Assembly (NCBI RefSeq): GCF_004795915.1
Contig: NZ_CP039253.1
Coordinates: forward strand, 3,224,001-3,288,000
From: Rhodococcus sp. PAMC28707
GTDB lineage: Bacteria > Actinomycetota > Actinomycetes > Mycobacteriales > Mycobacteriaceae
Length of the DNA stretch: 64,000 nt
Direction of reading: 5' to 3'
Position 1 is the first letter of the stretch, and each line of letters begins with the position of its first letter. The notes under the pieces are model-generated. The model saw nothing but the letters and a program-made list of their open reading frames with translations, was not told the DNA's origin and did no database searches. The position numbers and the translations under genes are program-made. This document shows, piece by piece, positions 18,585 through 26,765 of this stretch.

Positions 18585-19322
18585 ATGGAGACGCCAGCAA
18601 AACACATGGGGTCGGTGACGTTGCGTCGCGGACGCAACACCGAATCATCGACCTCCGATCAACGATTGCTCGATCAGCGCGGAACAGGAAACTGGACTCA
18701 CACCGACCCGTGGCGGGTGCTACGAATTCAGAGTGAGTTCGTGGAGGGTTTCGGCGCTCTGGCCGAGGTGCCGAAGGCTGTCACGGTATTCGGTTCGGCT
18801 CGAACCCCGCGTGATCACGATGAGTACAAGGCAGCCCGCGAGCTCGGAAGTGCGTTGGCGGTAGCGGGATTTGCGGTCATCACCGGCGGCGGCCCTGGAA
18901 TCATGGAAGCGGCGAACCGCGGAGCAAGTACTGTCGACGGCTACTCGATCGGGCTCGGCATCGAGTTGCCCTTCGAGCAAGGCCTCAACGACTGGGTAGA
19001 TCTGGGTATCGACTTCCGGTACTTTTTCGTACGGAAGACGATGTTCGTGAAGTACTCCCAGGCATTCATCTGTCTCCCAGGCGGTTTCGGCACTCTCGAC
19101 GAATTGTTCGAGGCTCTCACGCTGGTGCAGACGGGCAAAGTGACGCGCTTTCCGATTGTCCTGATCGGCACAGAGTTCTGGTCCGGTCTCATCAGTTGGA
19201 TCAAGGACACACTGGTCGCACAAGGCAAGATCTCCTCGGCCGACCTGGACCTGATTCGTTGTACCGACAGCGTCGAGGAAGCAGTGCAGATCGTGAGCAG
19301 CGTTTGCGGAGAGTCGGAGTGA
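18585..19322 (+). CDS. LOG-family protein, long form (TIGR00730)
   Basis: 245 residues. The Rossmann-like lysine-decarboxylase fold of LOG proteins begins near residue 62; GGGPGIMEAANRGA (from 101) and PGGFGTLDE (165-173) are the two nucleotide and catalytic motifs. The roughly 60-residue head (RGTGNWTHTDPWRVLRIQSEF) marks the longer actinobacterial subtype. LOG enzymes release free base from nucleoside 5'-monophosphates, best known for cytokinin activation. It overlaps the next, shorter LOG gene as GTGA. The substrate of this long form is not established. Confidence 0.85.
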   Translation: METPAKHMGSVTLRRGRNTESSTSDQRLLDQRGTGNWTHTDPWRVLRIQSEFVEGFGALAEVPKAVTVFGSARTPRDHDEYKAARELGSALAVAGFAVITGGGPGIMEAANRGASTVDGYSIGLGIELPFEQGLNDWVDLGIDFRYFFVRKTMFVKYSQAFICLPGGFGTLDELFEALTLVQTGKVTRFPIVLIGTEFWSGLISWIKDTLVAQGKISSADLDLIRCTDSVEEAVQIVSSVCGESE

Positions 19323-19870
19323 GCGAAGCTGTCGTAATCAGGGTGTGCGTCTACTGTGCGTCGGGGCCGGTGGATCCTTCGTTTCTCGAGCTGGCGCGTG
19401 AACTCGGTACCGCGATCGGTCAACGGGGATGGCAGTTGGTCTCCGGTGGCGGGAACGTCTCGATGATGGGAGCGGTAGCCGAATCTGCGCGGGCTGCAGG
19501 TGCTTTCACCGTCGGTGTGATCCCGAAAGCTCTCGTACATCGAGAAGTCGCCGACCTCGATGCCGATGAATTGATCGTCACCGACACCATGCGTGAGCGC
19601 AAGAAGATCATGGAAGACAGGGCCGACGCGTTCATCGCGCTACCCGGTGGCATCGGAACGCTGGAGGAACTGTTCGAAACCTGGACGGCCGGGTATTTGG
19701 GCATGCACGAGAAGCCAGTCGTACTACTGGATCCGACGGACCACTACGCGGGTCTGTTGCAGTGGCTCGACGGGCTGTCCTCGACGGGCTTCGTCCAACA
19801 ACGGGCACTGGACAAGCTGATCAGGACAGCCACCGTGGCCGATGCGTTAGCCGCCTGTTCTCCTCGATGA
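19319..19870 (+). CDS. LOG-family cytokinin-riboside-5'-monophosphate phosphoribohydrolase (Rv1205-like)
   Basis: 183 residues from the GTG at 19319, which overlaps the previous stop. SGGGNVSMMGAVA (42-54) and PGGIGTLEE (109-117) carry the conserved Arg/Glu-type active site of LOG. In M. tuberculosis the gene at this place, Rv1205, is a LOG enzyme whose loss makes cytokinin derivatives build up. The frame extends further upstream but that part lies within the previous LOG gene. Next gene is fadD6, as in mycobacteria. Confidence 0.88.
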   Translation: MSEAVVIRVCVYCASGPVDPSFLELARELGTAIGQRGWQLVSGGGNVSMMGAVAESARAAGAFTVGVIPKALVHREVADLDADELIVTDTMRERKKIMEDRADAFIALPGGIGTLEELFETWTAGYLGMHEKPVVLLDPTDHYAGLLQWLDGLSSTGFVQQRALDKLIRTATVADALAACSPR

Positions 19871-19927
19871 AAGCTAAGGTTACTCTGGAGTAAGGTAATG
19901 GGGATCACATCGCTCGAAGGGGAGTAC

Positions 19928-21703
19928 ATGGCTGTCGATGCCCGTCAGAAGATTGGACTGACCGACCTCGCGGTCGCGTTGCCGAAAATGGTGACGGAGG
20001 TGCCGAGCATGCTGCGCGGTGTCCTGGGCTTTACTCGCAAACCTCATCACAAGGCCTCGATCGGCCTGGTGTTCCAGGATGCCGCTGCCAAGCGCGGAGA
20101 CCGACCTTTCGTGCGATTCGAAGGTGAATCGGTGTCGTACGCCGACGCCAACGCGATCGTCAATCGGTATGCCCACGTGCTCACGGACCTGGGCGTAGAG
20201 CGCGGCGACGTGGTCGGTGTACTCAGCAAGAACAGGCCCGAGGCGCTCTTCGCGGCCCTTGCTGCCGTCAAGCTCGGCGCTACGGCAGGAATGCTCAACT
20301 ACAACCAGCGCGGCAACGTCCTCGAACACAGCCTCGGTATCTTGTCGGCGACCGTTCTTGTCCTCGACGAGAACGCTCAGGAAGCGCTCGACTCGTTGGA
20401 CAAAGCTCCCGAGGCGGGCGTGGTTCTGCCGATGCGCGAGCTTGCCGAACTCGCGGCGGATGCCAGCGCGGAAAACCCGTCGGTGACTGCGCAGATTCAG
20501 GCCAAAGAAAATGCTTTCTACATTTTCACCTCCGGCACCACCGGCCTGCCGAAGGCAAGTTTGATGAGCCATTTCCGCTGGCTCAAGTCGATGTCCGGGC
20601 TGGGCAACATGGGTGTGCGGCTGCGCGAAGACGACGTCATCTACTGCTGCCTGCCGCTCTATCACAACAATGCACTGACGGTGACGCTGTCATCGGTGCT
20701 CGCCGGCGGCGCGGCGATGGCCATCGGTAAACAGTTCTCGGTCAGCAACTTCTGGGAAGACGTCAAGGTCAACAAGGCGACCGCGTTCACCTACATCGGC
20801 GAATTATGCCGCTACCTGCTGACTCAGGAGAAGCGGCCGGAGGACCGAGACAACACGATCGAGCTCATCGTCGGCAACGGCTTACGCCCCGAGATCTGGG
20901 AAGAGTTCACCGAGCGTTTCGGAATCTCGCGCGTTGCGGAGTTCTATGGCGCGAGCGAATGCAACATCGCGTTCATCAACGCTCTGAACATGAAGAAGAC
21001 TGCAGGCATCTGCCCACTTCCGTATGCCGTCGTCGAATACGACGAGGAGTCCGGCAAGGCGAAGCGCGGAAGCAACGGCCGGCTTAGCAAGGTCGCGAGC
21101 GGCGAGGTCGGTCTTTTGCTGTCCAAGGTCACCGACCGCGCGCCGTTCGACGGCTACTCGGACGAGAAGGCGACGGAGAAGAAGCTCGTTCGAGACGGTT
21201 TCAAAAATGGAGACTGCTGGTTCGACACCGGCGACCTGGTCCGGCATCAGGGTTGGATGCACGTCGCGTTCATCGACCGACTCGGTGACACTTTCCGGTG
21301 GAAGGGAGAGAACGTCGCCACGACGCAGGTCGAGGGCGCGCTCGGCGGACACCCATCGGTGGACGGTGTGGTCGTGTACGGCGTCGACATCGAAGGAACC
21401 GACGGCAAGGCAGGTATGGCTGCGGTGACGTTGCGTGACGGTGAGAGCTTCGATGGAAAATCGGTCGCCGAGCATCTCTACGACAAACTGCCCTCGTACG
21501 CGGTTCCGCTGTTCGTCCGTGTCGTGGACAGTCTCGAGCAGACCTCGACGTTCAAGAGCCAGAAGGTTGCCCTGCGCAAGCTCGGCTACGGCGACGACCC
21601 CGAGGCCGAACTGTACGTACTACGCGGTAAGTCCGGTGGGTACGACAAAGCGTACGACGGATACGTCGACGAGGTAGCTGCAGGCAAGGCCCCCAAAGGT
21701 TAG
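19928..21703 (+). CDS. fadD6: Long-chain acyl-CoA synthetase FadD6-like
   Basis: 591 residues from the ATG at 19928, with GAAGGGGAG just upstream; an ATG at 19898 is possible but has no ribosome site. Adenylate-forming motifs: FYIFTSGTTGLPKASLMSH, AEFYGASECN, CWFDTGDLVR and FRWKGENVATTQVE. The last places it in the long-chain/very-long-chain FATP-like branch, as does synteny with M. tuberculosis fadD6. It should load fatty acids onto CoA. The stop codon shares three bases with the stop of the convergent TetR gene. Confidence 0.9.
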   Translation: MAVDARQKIGLTDLAVALPKMVTEVPSMLRGVLGFTRKPHHKASIGLVFQDAAAKRGDRPFVRFEGESVSYADANAIVNRYAHVLTDLGVERGDVVGVLSKNRPEALFAALAAVKLGATAGMLNYNQRGNVLEHSLGILSATVLVLDENAQEALDSLDKAPEAGVVLPMRELAELAADASAENPSVTAQIQAKENAFYIFTSGTTGLPKASLMSHFRWLKSMSGLGNMGVRLREDDVIYCCLPLYHNNALTVTLSSVLAGGAAMAIGKQFSVSNFWEDVKVNKATAFTYIGELCRYLLTQEKRPEDRDNTIELIVGNGLRPEIWEEFTERFGISRVAEFYGASECNIAFINALNMKKTAGICPLPYAVVEYDEESGKAKRGSNGRLSKVASGEVGLLLSKVTDRAPFDGYSDEKATEKKLVRDGFKNGDCWFDTGDLVRHQGWMHVAFIDRLGDTFRWKGENVATTQVEGALGGHPSVDGVVVYGVDIEGTDGKAGMAAVTLRDGESFDGKSVAEHLYDKLPSYAVPLFVRVVDSLEQTSTFKSQKVALRKLGYGDDPEAELYVLRGKSGGYDKAYDGYVDEVAAGKAPKG

Positions 21704-22338
21704 GGAAGAAGCGATGCGGTCAGTGTGACTTCCAGCCACTGGCCGAATCGGTCCGTCGACCAGCCCGAGCGGTCGCACAGCATGCGGTGCATCTCGGGGC
21801 TGGTCAGTGCCCAGATCGTGACGCCCGCCGTGTCGATGTCGACGGCCAGGGGGCCGCGTGCACCGATCCACGACGCCATCTGGGTCATCGCTGCCTTACG
21901 TTGGCGATCCTGGATGTCCGTGCGGAGAGCAGCAATGTCGGCATCTACCGCTGCGGCACCGAGGAGAATGTCGTCGATTTCGCGGATGCGGGCTACCTGC
22001 CCGGCAATTCCATGTGCGAAAAGCCGAATCTGCGCCCGCTGATCCGGCTCGTCTCGGACGGCGAGGGCGTGGCCGCGCTGCATGATCGGCTTCGGATCGT
22101 CGTCTCCGCCGATATCGAGGTCCACCAACACTTTCAGTAGCTCTCTTTTGCTTCTGAATATGTGGAAGACCGTGTCGGGTGAGACCTCGGCCGCCGCTGC
22201 GATGGCAGGCACCGAGGTTGTGGCGTACCCGCGTTCGAGGAAGAGCGCGCGCGCCGAATCGATGATGCGTAGGCGTGTCGCTGCGGCTCGGTCTCGACGA
22301 ACTGCAGAGTTGTAGACCCTCTTGACTGCGTCGTTCAT
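21700..22338 (-). CDS. TetR-family transcriptional regulator
   Basis: About 212 residues. The N-terminal helix-turn-helix reads RLRIIDSARALFLERGYATTSVPAIAAAAEVSPDTVFHIF, followed by the usual helical ligand domain. I use the ATG at 22338: a -10-like TATAGT on the minus strand (plus 22346-22351) stands only a few bases before it, which would make a leaderless message. ATGs at 22356 and 22395 are alternatives. It is convergent with fadD6 and divergent from a SnoaL-like gene; either could be its target. Confidence 0.8.
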   Translation of the reverse strand: MNDAVKRVYNSAVRRDRAAATRLRIIDSARALFLERGYATTSVPAIAAAAEVSPDTVFHIFRSKRELLKVLVDLDIGGDDDPKPIMQRGHALAVRDEPDQRAQIRLFAHGIAGQVARIREIDDILLGAAAVDADIAALRTDIQDRQRKAAMTQMASWIGARGPLAVDIDTAGVTIWALTSPEMHRMLCDRSGWSTDRFGQWLEVTLTASLLP

Positions 22339-22393
22339 TGCTTCCACTATAGACATATTAATCCGAGTGCTACTGGAACGAATTGAGGACCTC

Positions 22394-22846
22394 ATGGATA
22401 TTCAGCAAGCCAAGCTGCGAGTCAGGAGTGTGTTCGAAGACGGATTCGGAAAAGGTGACTTGGCGGTGGTCGGTGTAGCACTGGCCCCTACCGCAGTGGA
22501 TCGACATCCGTTCGGTGCAGACGAACCAGACATGGCGGCACATCTCGAAAATGCGATCGGCATGTTCAGATCGGCAATGCCGGATCTGCAGGTGTCCGTG
22601 ATGGACCTGTTCGGTGAAGGTGACCGCCTGGCCGCAAGAGTCGAGATGCGCGGAACACATACCGGCACGCCGCTGTTCGGTATACCAGCAGAAGGGGTCC
22701 CGGTGGTGATCGAGCAGTTCCACATCATCGAGCTCGACGAACAGGGGTGCGGGGTTCGTCATTGGGCCAACGTGGGCGCTGACGCAGTCCTAGTTCAGCT
22801 GCGCGAAGGTGTCGGTGTGCGAAGGGATGCCACTATTGATTCATGA
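22394..22846 (+). CDS. SnoaL-like ester-cyclase/NTF2-fold protein
   Basis: 150 residues from the ATG at 22394, preceded by GAGGACCTC; an ATG at 22322 would add 24 residues overlapping the TetR start. The SnoaL/NTF2 signature is clear: MFRSAMPDLQVSVMDLFGEGDRLAARVEMRGTHTG and the C-terminal V..FHIIELD...VRHWANVG. Such proteins can be cyclases, isomerases or binding proteins; none can be chosen here. Its TGA overlaps the folP2 start (ATGA). Confidence 0.8.
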   Translation: MDIQQAKLRVRSVFEDGFGKGDLAVVGVALAPTAVDRHPFGADEPDMAAHLENAIGMFRSAMPDLQVSVMDLFGEGDRLAARVEMRGTHTGTPLFGIPAEGVPVVIEQFHIIELDEQGCGVRHWANVGADAVLVQLREGVGVRRDATIDS

Positions 22847-23703
22847 GCACCCTTTGCGGCAAACCGGTCGCCACCGACCGCGCACTCGTCATGGCGATTG
22901 TGAACCGCACCCCGGATTCGTTCTACGACAAAGGTGCGAATTTCACCGACGACGCGGCCATGGCGTCGGTGCACCGTGCTGTCGCGGAGGGCGCGGACAT
23001 GGTCGATATCGGCGGCGTCAAAGCCGGACCCGGTGATGTGGTAGACGCGGCCGAGGAAATTCGCCGCGTGATTCCGTTCGTCGAAGCCATTCGAGGCGAA
23101 TATCCCGATCTGCTGATCAGTGTCGATACCTGGCGTAGCGAGGTAGCAAAGCTCGCGTGCGGAGTCGGTGCAGATCTGATCAACGACACCTGGGCGGGGG
23201 CCGATCCCGATCTCGTTGGAGTCGCTGCAGAAGAGGGCGTCGGGATCGTGTGTTCACACACCGGAGGCGCGACGCCACGCACGCGTCCGCACCGCGTTCG
23301 ATACACCGATGTGGTCGCCGACGTCGTCGCCGAAGTGACGAAAGCAGCAGAAGCGGCTTTTGCTGCCGGAGTTCGCCGCGACTCGATTCTGATCGATCCG
23401 ACCCACGATTTCGGAAAAAACACCTATCACGGGCTCGAGTTGTTGCGGCGAGTGGACGTTCTTGTAAACACCGGATGGCCAGTGCTCATGGCGCTGAGCA
23501 ACAAGGATTTCATAGGCGAGACTCTAGGTGTAGAACTCGCCGACCGGTTGGAGGGAACATTGGCAGCGACAGCGTTGGCCGCAGCAGGCGGAGCTCGCAT
23601 GTTCCGAGTGCACGAGGTCGCATCGACCAGGAGAGTCGTGGACATGGTTGCCGCAATTCTGGGGACGAGGATTCCCGAACGAACCGTCAGGGGGCTCGCA
23701 TGA
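22843..23703 (+). CDS. folP2: Dihydropteroate synthase homologue FolP2
   Basis: 286 residues with a TIM-barrel DHPS fold: MAIVNRTPDSFYDKG, SVDTWRSEVA, LINDTWAG, DPTHDFGKNTYHGLELL, LSNKDFIGETLG. Several motif positions differ from true DHPS: SNKDF where SRKSF is usual, and SHTGG where MHMRG is usual. The same paralogue stands before gpgS in mycobacteria, where FolP2 was reported to lack DHPS activity. It overlaps gpgS by four bases, so a function tied to methylglucose lipopolysaccharide is suggested by position. Confidence 0.88.
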   Translation: MSTLCGKPVATDRALVMAIVNRTPDSFYDKGANFTDDAAMASVHRAVAEGADMVDIGGVKAGPGDVVDAAEEIRRVIPFVEAIRGEYPDLLISVDTWRSEVAKLACGVGADLINDTWAGADPDLVGVAAEEGVGIVCSHTGGATPRTRPHRVRYTDVVADVVAEVTKAAEAAFAAGVRRDSILIDPTHDFGKNTYHGLELLRRVDVLVNTGWPVLMALSNKDFIGETLGVELADRLEGTLAATALAAAGGARMFRVHEVASTRRVVDMVAAILGTRIPERTVRGLA

Positions 23704-24632
23704 CGTTGGCCGACCGAACGGCTGTGAGGGAATCGTGGGCAGCCTCGCACAGTTGGGACGAACCGTCGTGGTCTCTGGCGGAGCTGGAAGCCGCGAAGAA
23801 GGGCCGAACCGTCTCGGTTGTTTTACCAGCCCTCAACGAAGAACGGACCGTGGCCGCGGTCATCGACACGATCCACCCCTTGCTGGGAGGTCTGGTCGAC
23901 GAACTGATCGTCTTGGACTCCGGGTCCACCGACGCCACTGCCGAACGTGCAAGGGCAGCGGGTGCACGAGTAATCAGTCGAGAGGAAGCAATTCCGGGAC
24001 TCGAACCCGTGCCCGGCAAAGGCGAAGTGCTGTGGCGCGCTGTCGCGGCGTCGAGCGGTGACCTCATTGCCTTCGTCGACTCCGACCTCATCAACCCCGA
24101 CCCGGCCTTCGTTCCGAAGCTGCTGGGGCCGCTGTTGACGGTCGAGGGAATCCATCTGGTGAAGGGGTATTACCGGCGCCCGTTACGGGTGAGCGGCGGC
24201 GAGGACGCCAACGGTGGAGGGCGGGTCACCGAGCTCGTCGCCCGCCCCATGCTGGCAGCTATGCGTCCGGAATTGACCAGCGTGATCCAGCCGCTCGGTG
24301 GTGAGTACGCCGGCACCCGCGAGCTGTTGTCTGCCGTCCCGTTCGCGCCCGGCTACGGCGTCGAGATCGGACTGCTGCTCGATACCTACGACCGGCTCGG
24401 CCTCGACGCGATCGGCCAGGTCAATCTCGGTGTACGCAAGCACCGGAATCGTCCGCTCATCGAACTCGGTGCCATGAGTCGTCAGATCGTCGGCACCATG
24501 CTGGGGCGATGCGGAATCCTGGACTCGGGGGCCGGGCTCACACAGTTCCGCGTCGACGGGGACTCGTTCGTCCCGTTCTCGACGGCGGTCTCGTTGGAGG
24601 ATCGACCGGCAATCAACACCTTGCACGTGTGA
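23700..24632 (+). CDS. gpgS: Glucosyl-3-phosphoglycerate synthase GpgS
   Basis: GT81 family glycosyltransferase that transfers glucose to 3-phosphoglycerate, the first committed step to 6-O-methylglucosyl lipopolysaccharides and to glucosylglycerate. The GT-A nucleotide-sugar site is VVLPALNEERTV (about 40-51), with the metal-binding DSD at 127-129 in FVDSDLINP. The acceptor and base region GYGVEIGLLLDTYDRLGLDAI is also present. The ATG at 23700 overlaps the folP2 stop and gives 310 residues. The frame is open far upstream but runs within folP2. Confidence 0.93.
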   Translation: MTLADRTAVRESWAASHSWDEPSWSLAELEAAKKGRTVSVVLPALNEERTVAAVIDTIHPLLGGLVDELIVLDSGSTDATAERARAAGARVISREEAIPGLEPVPGKGEVLWRAVAASSGDLIAFVDSDLINPDPAFVPKLLGPLLTVEGIHLVKGYYRRPLRVSGGEDANGGGRVTELVARPMLAAMRPELTSVIQPLGGEYAGTRELLSAVPFAPGYGVEIGLLLDTYDRLGLDAIGQVNLGVRKHRNRPLIELGAMSRQIVGTMLGRCGILDSGAGLTQFRVDGDSFVPFSTAVSLEDRPAINTLHV

Positions 24633-24661
24633 CGGGCAGGGCTGCGTGAGACGATCGGTCC

Positions 24662-24952
24662 ATGCTGACGCTCCTTCTCTACGTCGTCATCATCGCTGTG
24701 ATCGCAGCCCTGCTCTTCTTCGTGGCAAGCCTCGTGTTCGGACGCGGTGAAGAACTCGGCCCGCTACCAGAGGGCACCACCGCCACGGTGCTGCCCGCAG
24801 AAGGTGTGACCGGCGACGATGTTCGAACGCTGAAATTTCAGCAAACGGTGCGTGGCTACAAGCAGAGCGAAGTCGATTGGGCCCTCGACCGGTTGGGTGC
24901 CGAGATCGATCTGCTGCGGTCTGCTCTGGCAGCAGCGAAGTCCGAGGAATGA
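24662..24952 (+). CDS. Small DivIVA-domain membrane protein
   Basis: 96 residues. One N-terminal membrane helix (about 2-26) precedes a short DivIVA-like segment LKFQQTVRGYKQSEVDWALDRLGAEIDLLRSAL, the part of DivIVA/GpsB that forms a coiled coil. A comparable gene (Rv1209) stands between gpgS and tagA in M. tuberculosis. Likely located at the membrane and linked to growth-zone proteins, by inference only. The TGA overlaps the start of tag. Confidence 0.8.
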   Translation: MLTLLLYVVIIAVIAALLFFVASLVFGRGEELGPLPEGTTATVLPAEGVTGDDVRTLKFQQTVRGYKQSEVDWALDRLGAEIDLLRSALAAAKSEE

Positions 24953-25557
24953 CGGCGGTACCCGGACCGGACGGTCTACTGCGCTGTCCATGGGGTGCTA
25001 CGGCAGAGGACCTCTATCGGGAGTATCACGACACCGAATGGGGCCGGGAAGTTCACGGCCGGGACGCCCTGTACGAGCGACTGTGCCTCGAATCGTTCCA
25101 ATCCGGCCTGTCGTGGATCACCATCTTGCGTAAACGCGAAAGCTTTCGGCGCGCGTTCGCGGGTTTCGACCCGGAGAAGGTCGCTCGCTTCGACGAGGAC
25201 GACGTCGCCCGGCTGATGGCCGATGCCTCCATCGTCCGCAACAAGGCCAAGATCGCCGCAACGATATCCAACGCATGGGTCGTCCTCGAACTGGCTGGAA
25301 CCGATCTCGACACTCTGCTGTGGTCGTTCGCGCCGGCGCCGCGGCCGAGCAGGCTCGTCGACGCCTCCGAGGTGCCGGCGGTGACCGCGGAGTCCACGGC
25401 GATGGCCGCCGACCTCAAGCGTCGTGGCCTGCGGTTCTTCGGACCGACAACGGCCTACGCGCTGATGCAGGCCACCGGAATGGTGGACGATCACCTGTCT
25501 GGTTGTCTGATGCCAGCCCTCAATACCGACTCCAGTTCCCGATATCGGGCTCGATAG
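24949..25557 (+). CDS. tag: DNA-3-methyladenine glycosylase I (Tag)
   Basis: Removes 3-methyladenine from alkylated DNA. 202 residues from the ATG at 24949, overlapping the DivIVA-like stop (ATGA). Signature: RCPWG...EYHDTEWGREVHGRDALYERLCLESFQSGLSW, then FGPTTAYALMQATGMVDDHL; the zinc-binding Cys near the start and the C-terminal His/Cys region (DHLSGC) are kept. M. tuberculosis tagA has the same neighbours. A strong terminator follows. Confidence 0.93.
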   Translation: MTAVPGPDGLLRCPWGATAEDLYREYHDTEWGREVHGRDALYERLCLESFQSGLSWITILRKRESFRRAFAGFDPEKVARFDEDDVARLMADASIVRNKAKIAATISNAWVVLELAGTDLDTLLWSFAPAPRPSRLVDASEVPAVTAESTAMAADLKRRGLRFFGPTTAYALMQATGMVDDHLSGCLMPALNTDSSSRYRAR

Positions 25558-25579
25558 GGAAGAATAGTGTTCAAGAACC

Positions 25580-25609
25580 TTTCTCGCCCTGCGGCGAGAA
25601 ATCTTTTTT
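25580..25609 (+). terminator. Rho-independent terminator after tag
   Basis: Perfect 9-bp stem TTTCTCGCC/GGCGAGAAA (25580-25588 and 25593-25601) with a four-base loop and the T-run at 25604-25609. It closes the folP2-gpgS-DivIVA-tag transcript. Confidence 0.92.
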
Positions 25610-25655
25610 GGCCGAGGCGCAGTGCAGTGTGGCGCAGATCTGGAGGGAGCAGAGG

Positions 25656-25823
25656 ATGGCGGCGATGAAGCCCCGGACCGGAGACGGTCCCCTCGAAGCA
25701 ACCAAAGAGGGACGAGGAATCGTGATGAGGGTGCCGCTGGAAGGCGGTGGGCGCCTGGTCGTCGAACTCACCCCAGACGAGGCAGCAGCACTCGGTGAGG
25801 AATTGAGGGGCGTCACCGCATAG
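25656..25823 (+). CDS. DUF3117 small protein (Rv1211-like)
   Basis: 55 residues, from the ATG at 25656 with GGAGGGAGCAGAG upstream, to TAG at 25821. The sequence opens MAAMKPRTGDGPLEATKEGR and ends LTPDEAAALGEELRGVTA, which matches a short actinobacterial family of unknown function found at the same place in mycobacteria. It is framed by terminators on both sides (25580-25609 and 25845-25875), so it forms its own transcript. Confidence 0.85.
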   Translation: MAAMKPRTGDGPLEATKEGRGIVMRVPLEGGGRLVVELTPDEAAALGEELRGVTA

Positions 25824-25844
25824 CTGCTGTTCTTTTCTACCCAT

Positions 25845-25880
25845 AGCCCCGTGCGCGAAGTCGGCGAACGGGGCTTTGTG
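25845..25880 (+). terminator. Hairpin terminator after the DUF3117 gene
   Basis: Stem AGCCCCGT/ACGGGGCT (25845-25852 and 25868-25875), 15-base loop, followed by TTGTGG. The weak T-run lowers certainty. Confidence 0.6.
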
Positions 25881-25910
25881 GTGATGCCAGTCCATACGGA
25901 GAGAACAAAA

Positions 25911-26765
25911 ATGCTGAGCGAAGTGATGGATCTACTGGTCTGCCCGCACTGCACCTCGGATCTCGCGGCCATCGAGGACGGTCGCGTATTGCGGTGCGAC
26001 CGTGGGCATACCTTCGATGTCGCACGGCAGGGCTACGTCAGTTTGCTGGCGGGAAACGCAGGCAAGATCGTCGGTGATTCCGCCGAGATGATCGAGGCGC
26101 GGTCGGAGTTTCTCGACCGCGGACACTTCGATCGGATCATCGCTGGCGTAGTAGCGGCCATGTCGGCACACGATCCCGCCACCGTTCTCGAGGTGGGCGC
26201 GGGTACCGGACACTATTTGGCGGCGGTACTCGAGACGTTCGAGCGCATGAGGGGTGTTGGACTCGACGTGTCCAAGCCGGCGGCCAGAAAAGTGGCTCGT
26301 GCGCATCCGCGACTGGGATCCATCGTGGCCGACGTGTGGCAACCACTGCCGGTGCGTACCGGATCGATCGATGCGGTCAGTTGCGTGTTTTCGCCGCGGA
26401 ACGCCGCCGAGCTACGGCGCATTCTCGCTCCGAACGGAGTATTGGTCGTCGTCACGCCGACCGAACATCATCAGCAGGAACTGATCGAGACCCTCGGCCT
26501 CCTCAGCGTCGACGAGGACAAGGCGCGCCGCCTCGGAGAAGCTCTCGCCGGACGCTTCGAGCAGACGGATACCACCCGCATCGAGTTCACGATGGCCCTC
26601 GATCACCTGAGCATCGCAAGCCTTGTGGGGATGGGCCCGTCGGCGCGGCATTCCACTGATGCCGCGCGCCGCTCTGCAATCGCAGCTCTACCGGACACCG
26701 TCGAGGTGACTGCCTCGGTGACCGTCGGAACTTACCGGGCCCTGGCCGCCAGCGCTGCGTTGTAG
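25911..26765 (+). CDS. RlmA-type 23S rRNA guanine-N1 methyltransferase
   Basis: 284 residues. A zinc finger (Cys11, Cys14, Cys29, His33: CPHC...CDRGH) is followed by TFDVARQGYVSLLAGN, the hallmark of RlmA(I)/RlmA(II). The SAM site is TVLEVGAGTGHYL, near residue 95. RlmA(II)/TlrB enzymes methylate G748 of 23S rRNA and affect tylosin sensitivity; which guanine is hit here is not known. The ATG at 25911 has GGAGAG at good spacing; longer frames run through the terminator hairpin. The last 34 bases overlap the convergent glgM gene. Confidence 0.85.
   Translation: MLSEVMDLLVCPHCTSDLAAIEDGRVLRCDRGHTFDVARQGYVSLLAGNAGKIVGDSAEMIEARSEFLDRGHFDRIIAGVVAAMSAHDPATVLEVGAGTGHYLAAVLETFERMRGVGLDVSKPAARKVARAHPRLGSIVADVWQPLPVRTGSIDAVSCVFSPRNAAELRRILAPNGVLVVVTPTEHHQQELIETLGLLSVDEDKARRLGEALAGRFEQTDTTRIEFTMALDHLSIASLVGMGPSARHSTDAARRSAIAALPDTVEVTASVTVGTYRALAASAAL

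Noticed and set aside
23157-23699. Extension of gpgS upstream by about 180 codons
   Set aside because: The extra part lies inside folP2 in another frame and is Arg/Ser-rich; the ATG at 23700 overlaps the folP2 stop as in the rest of this operon.
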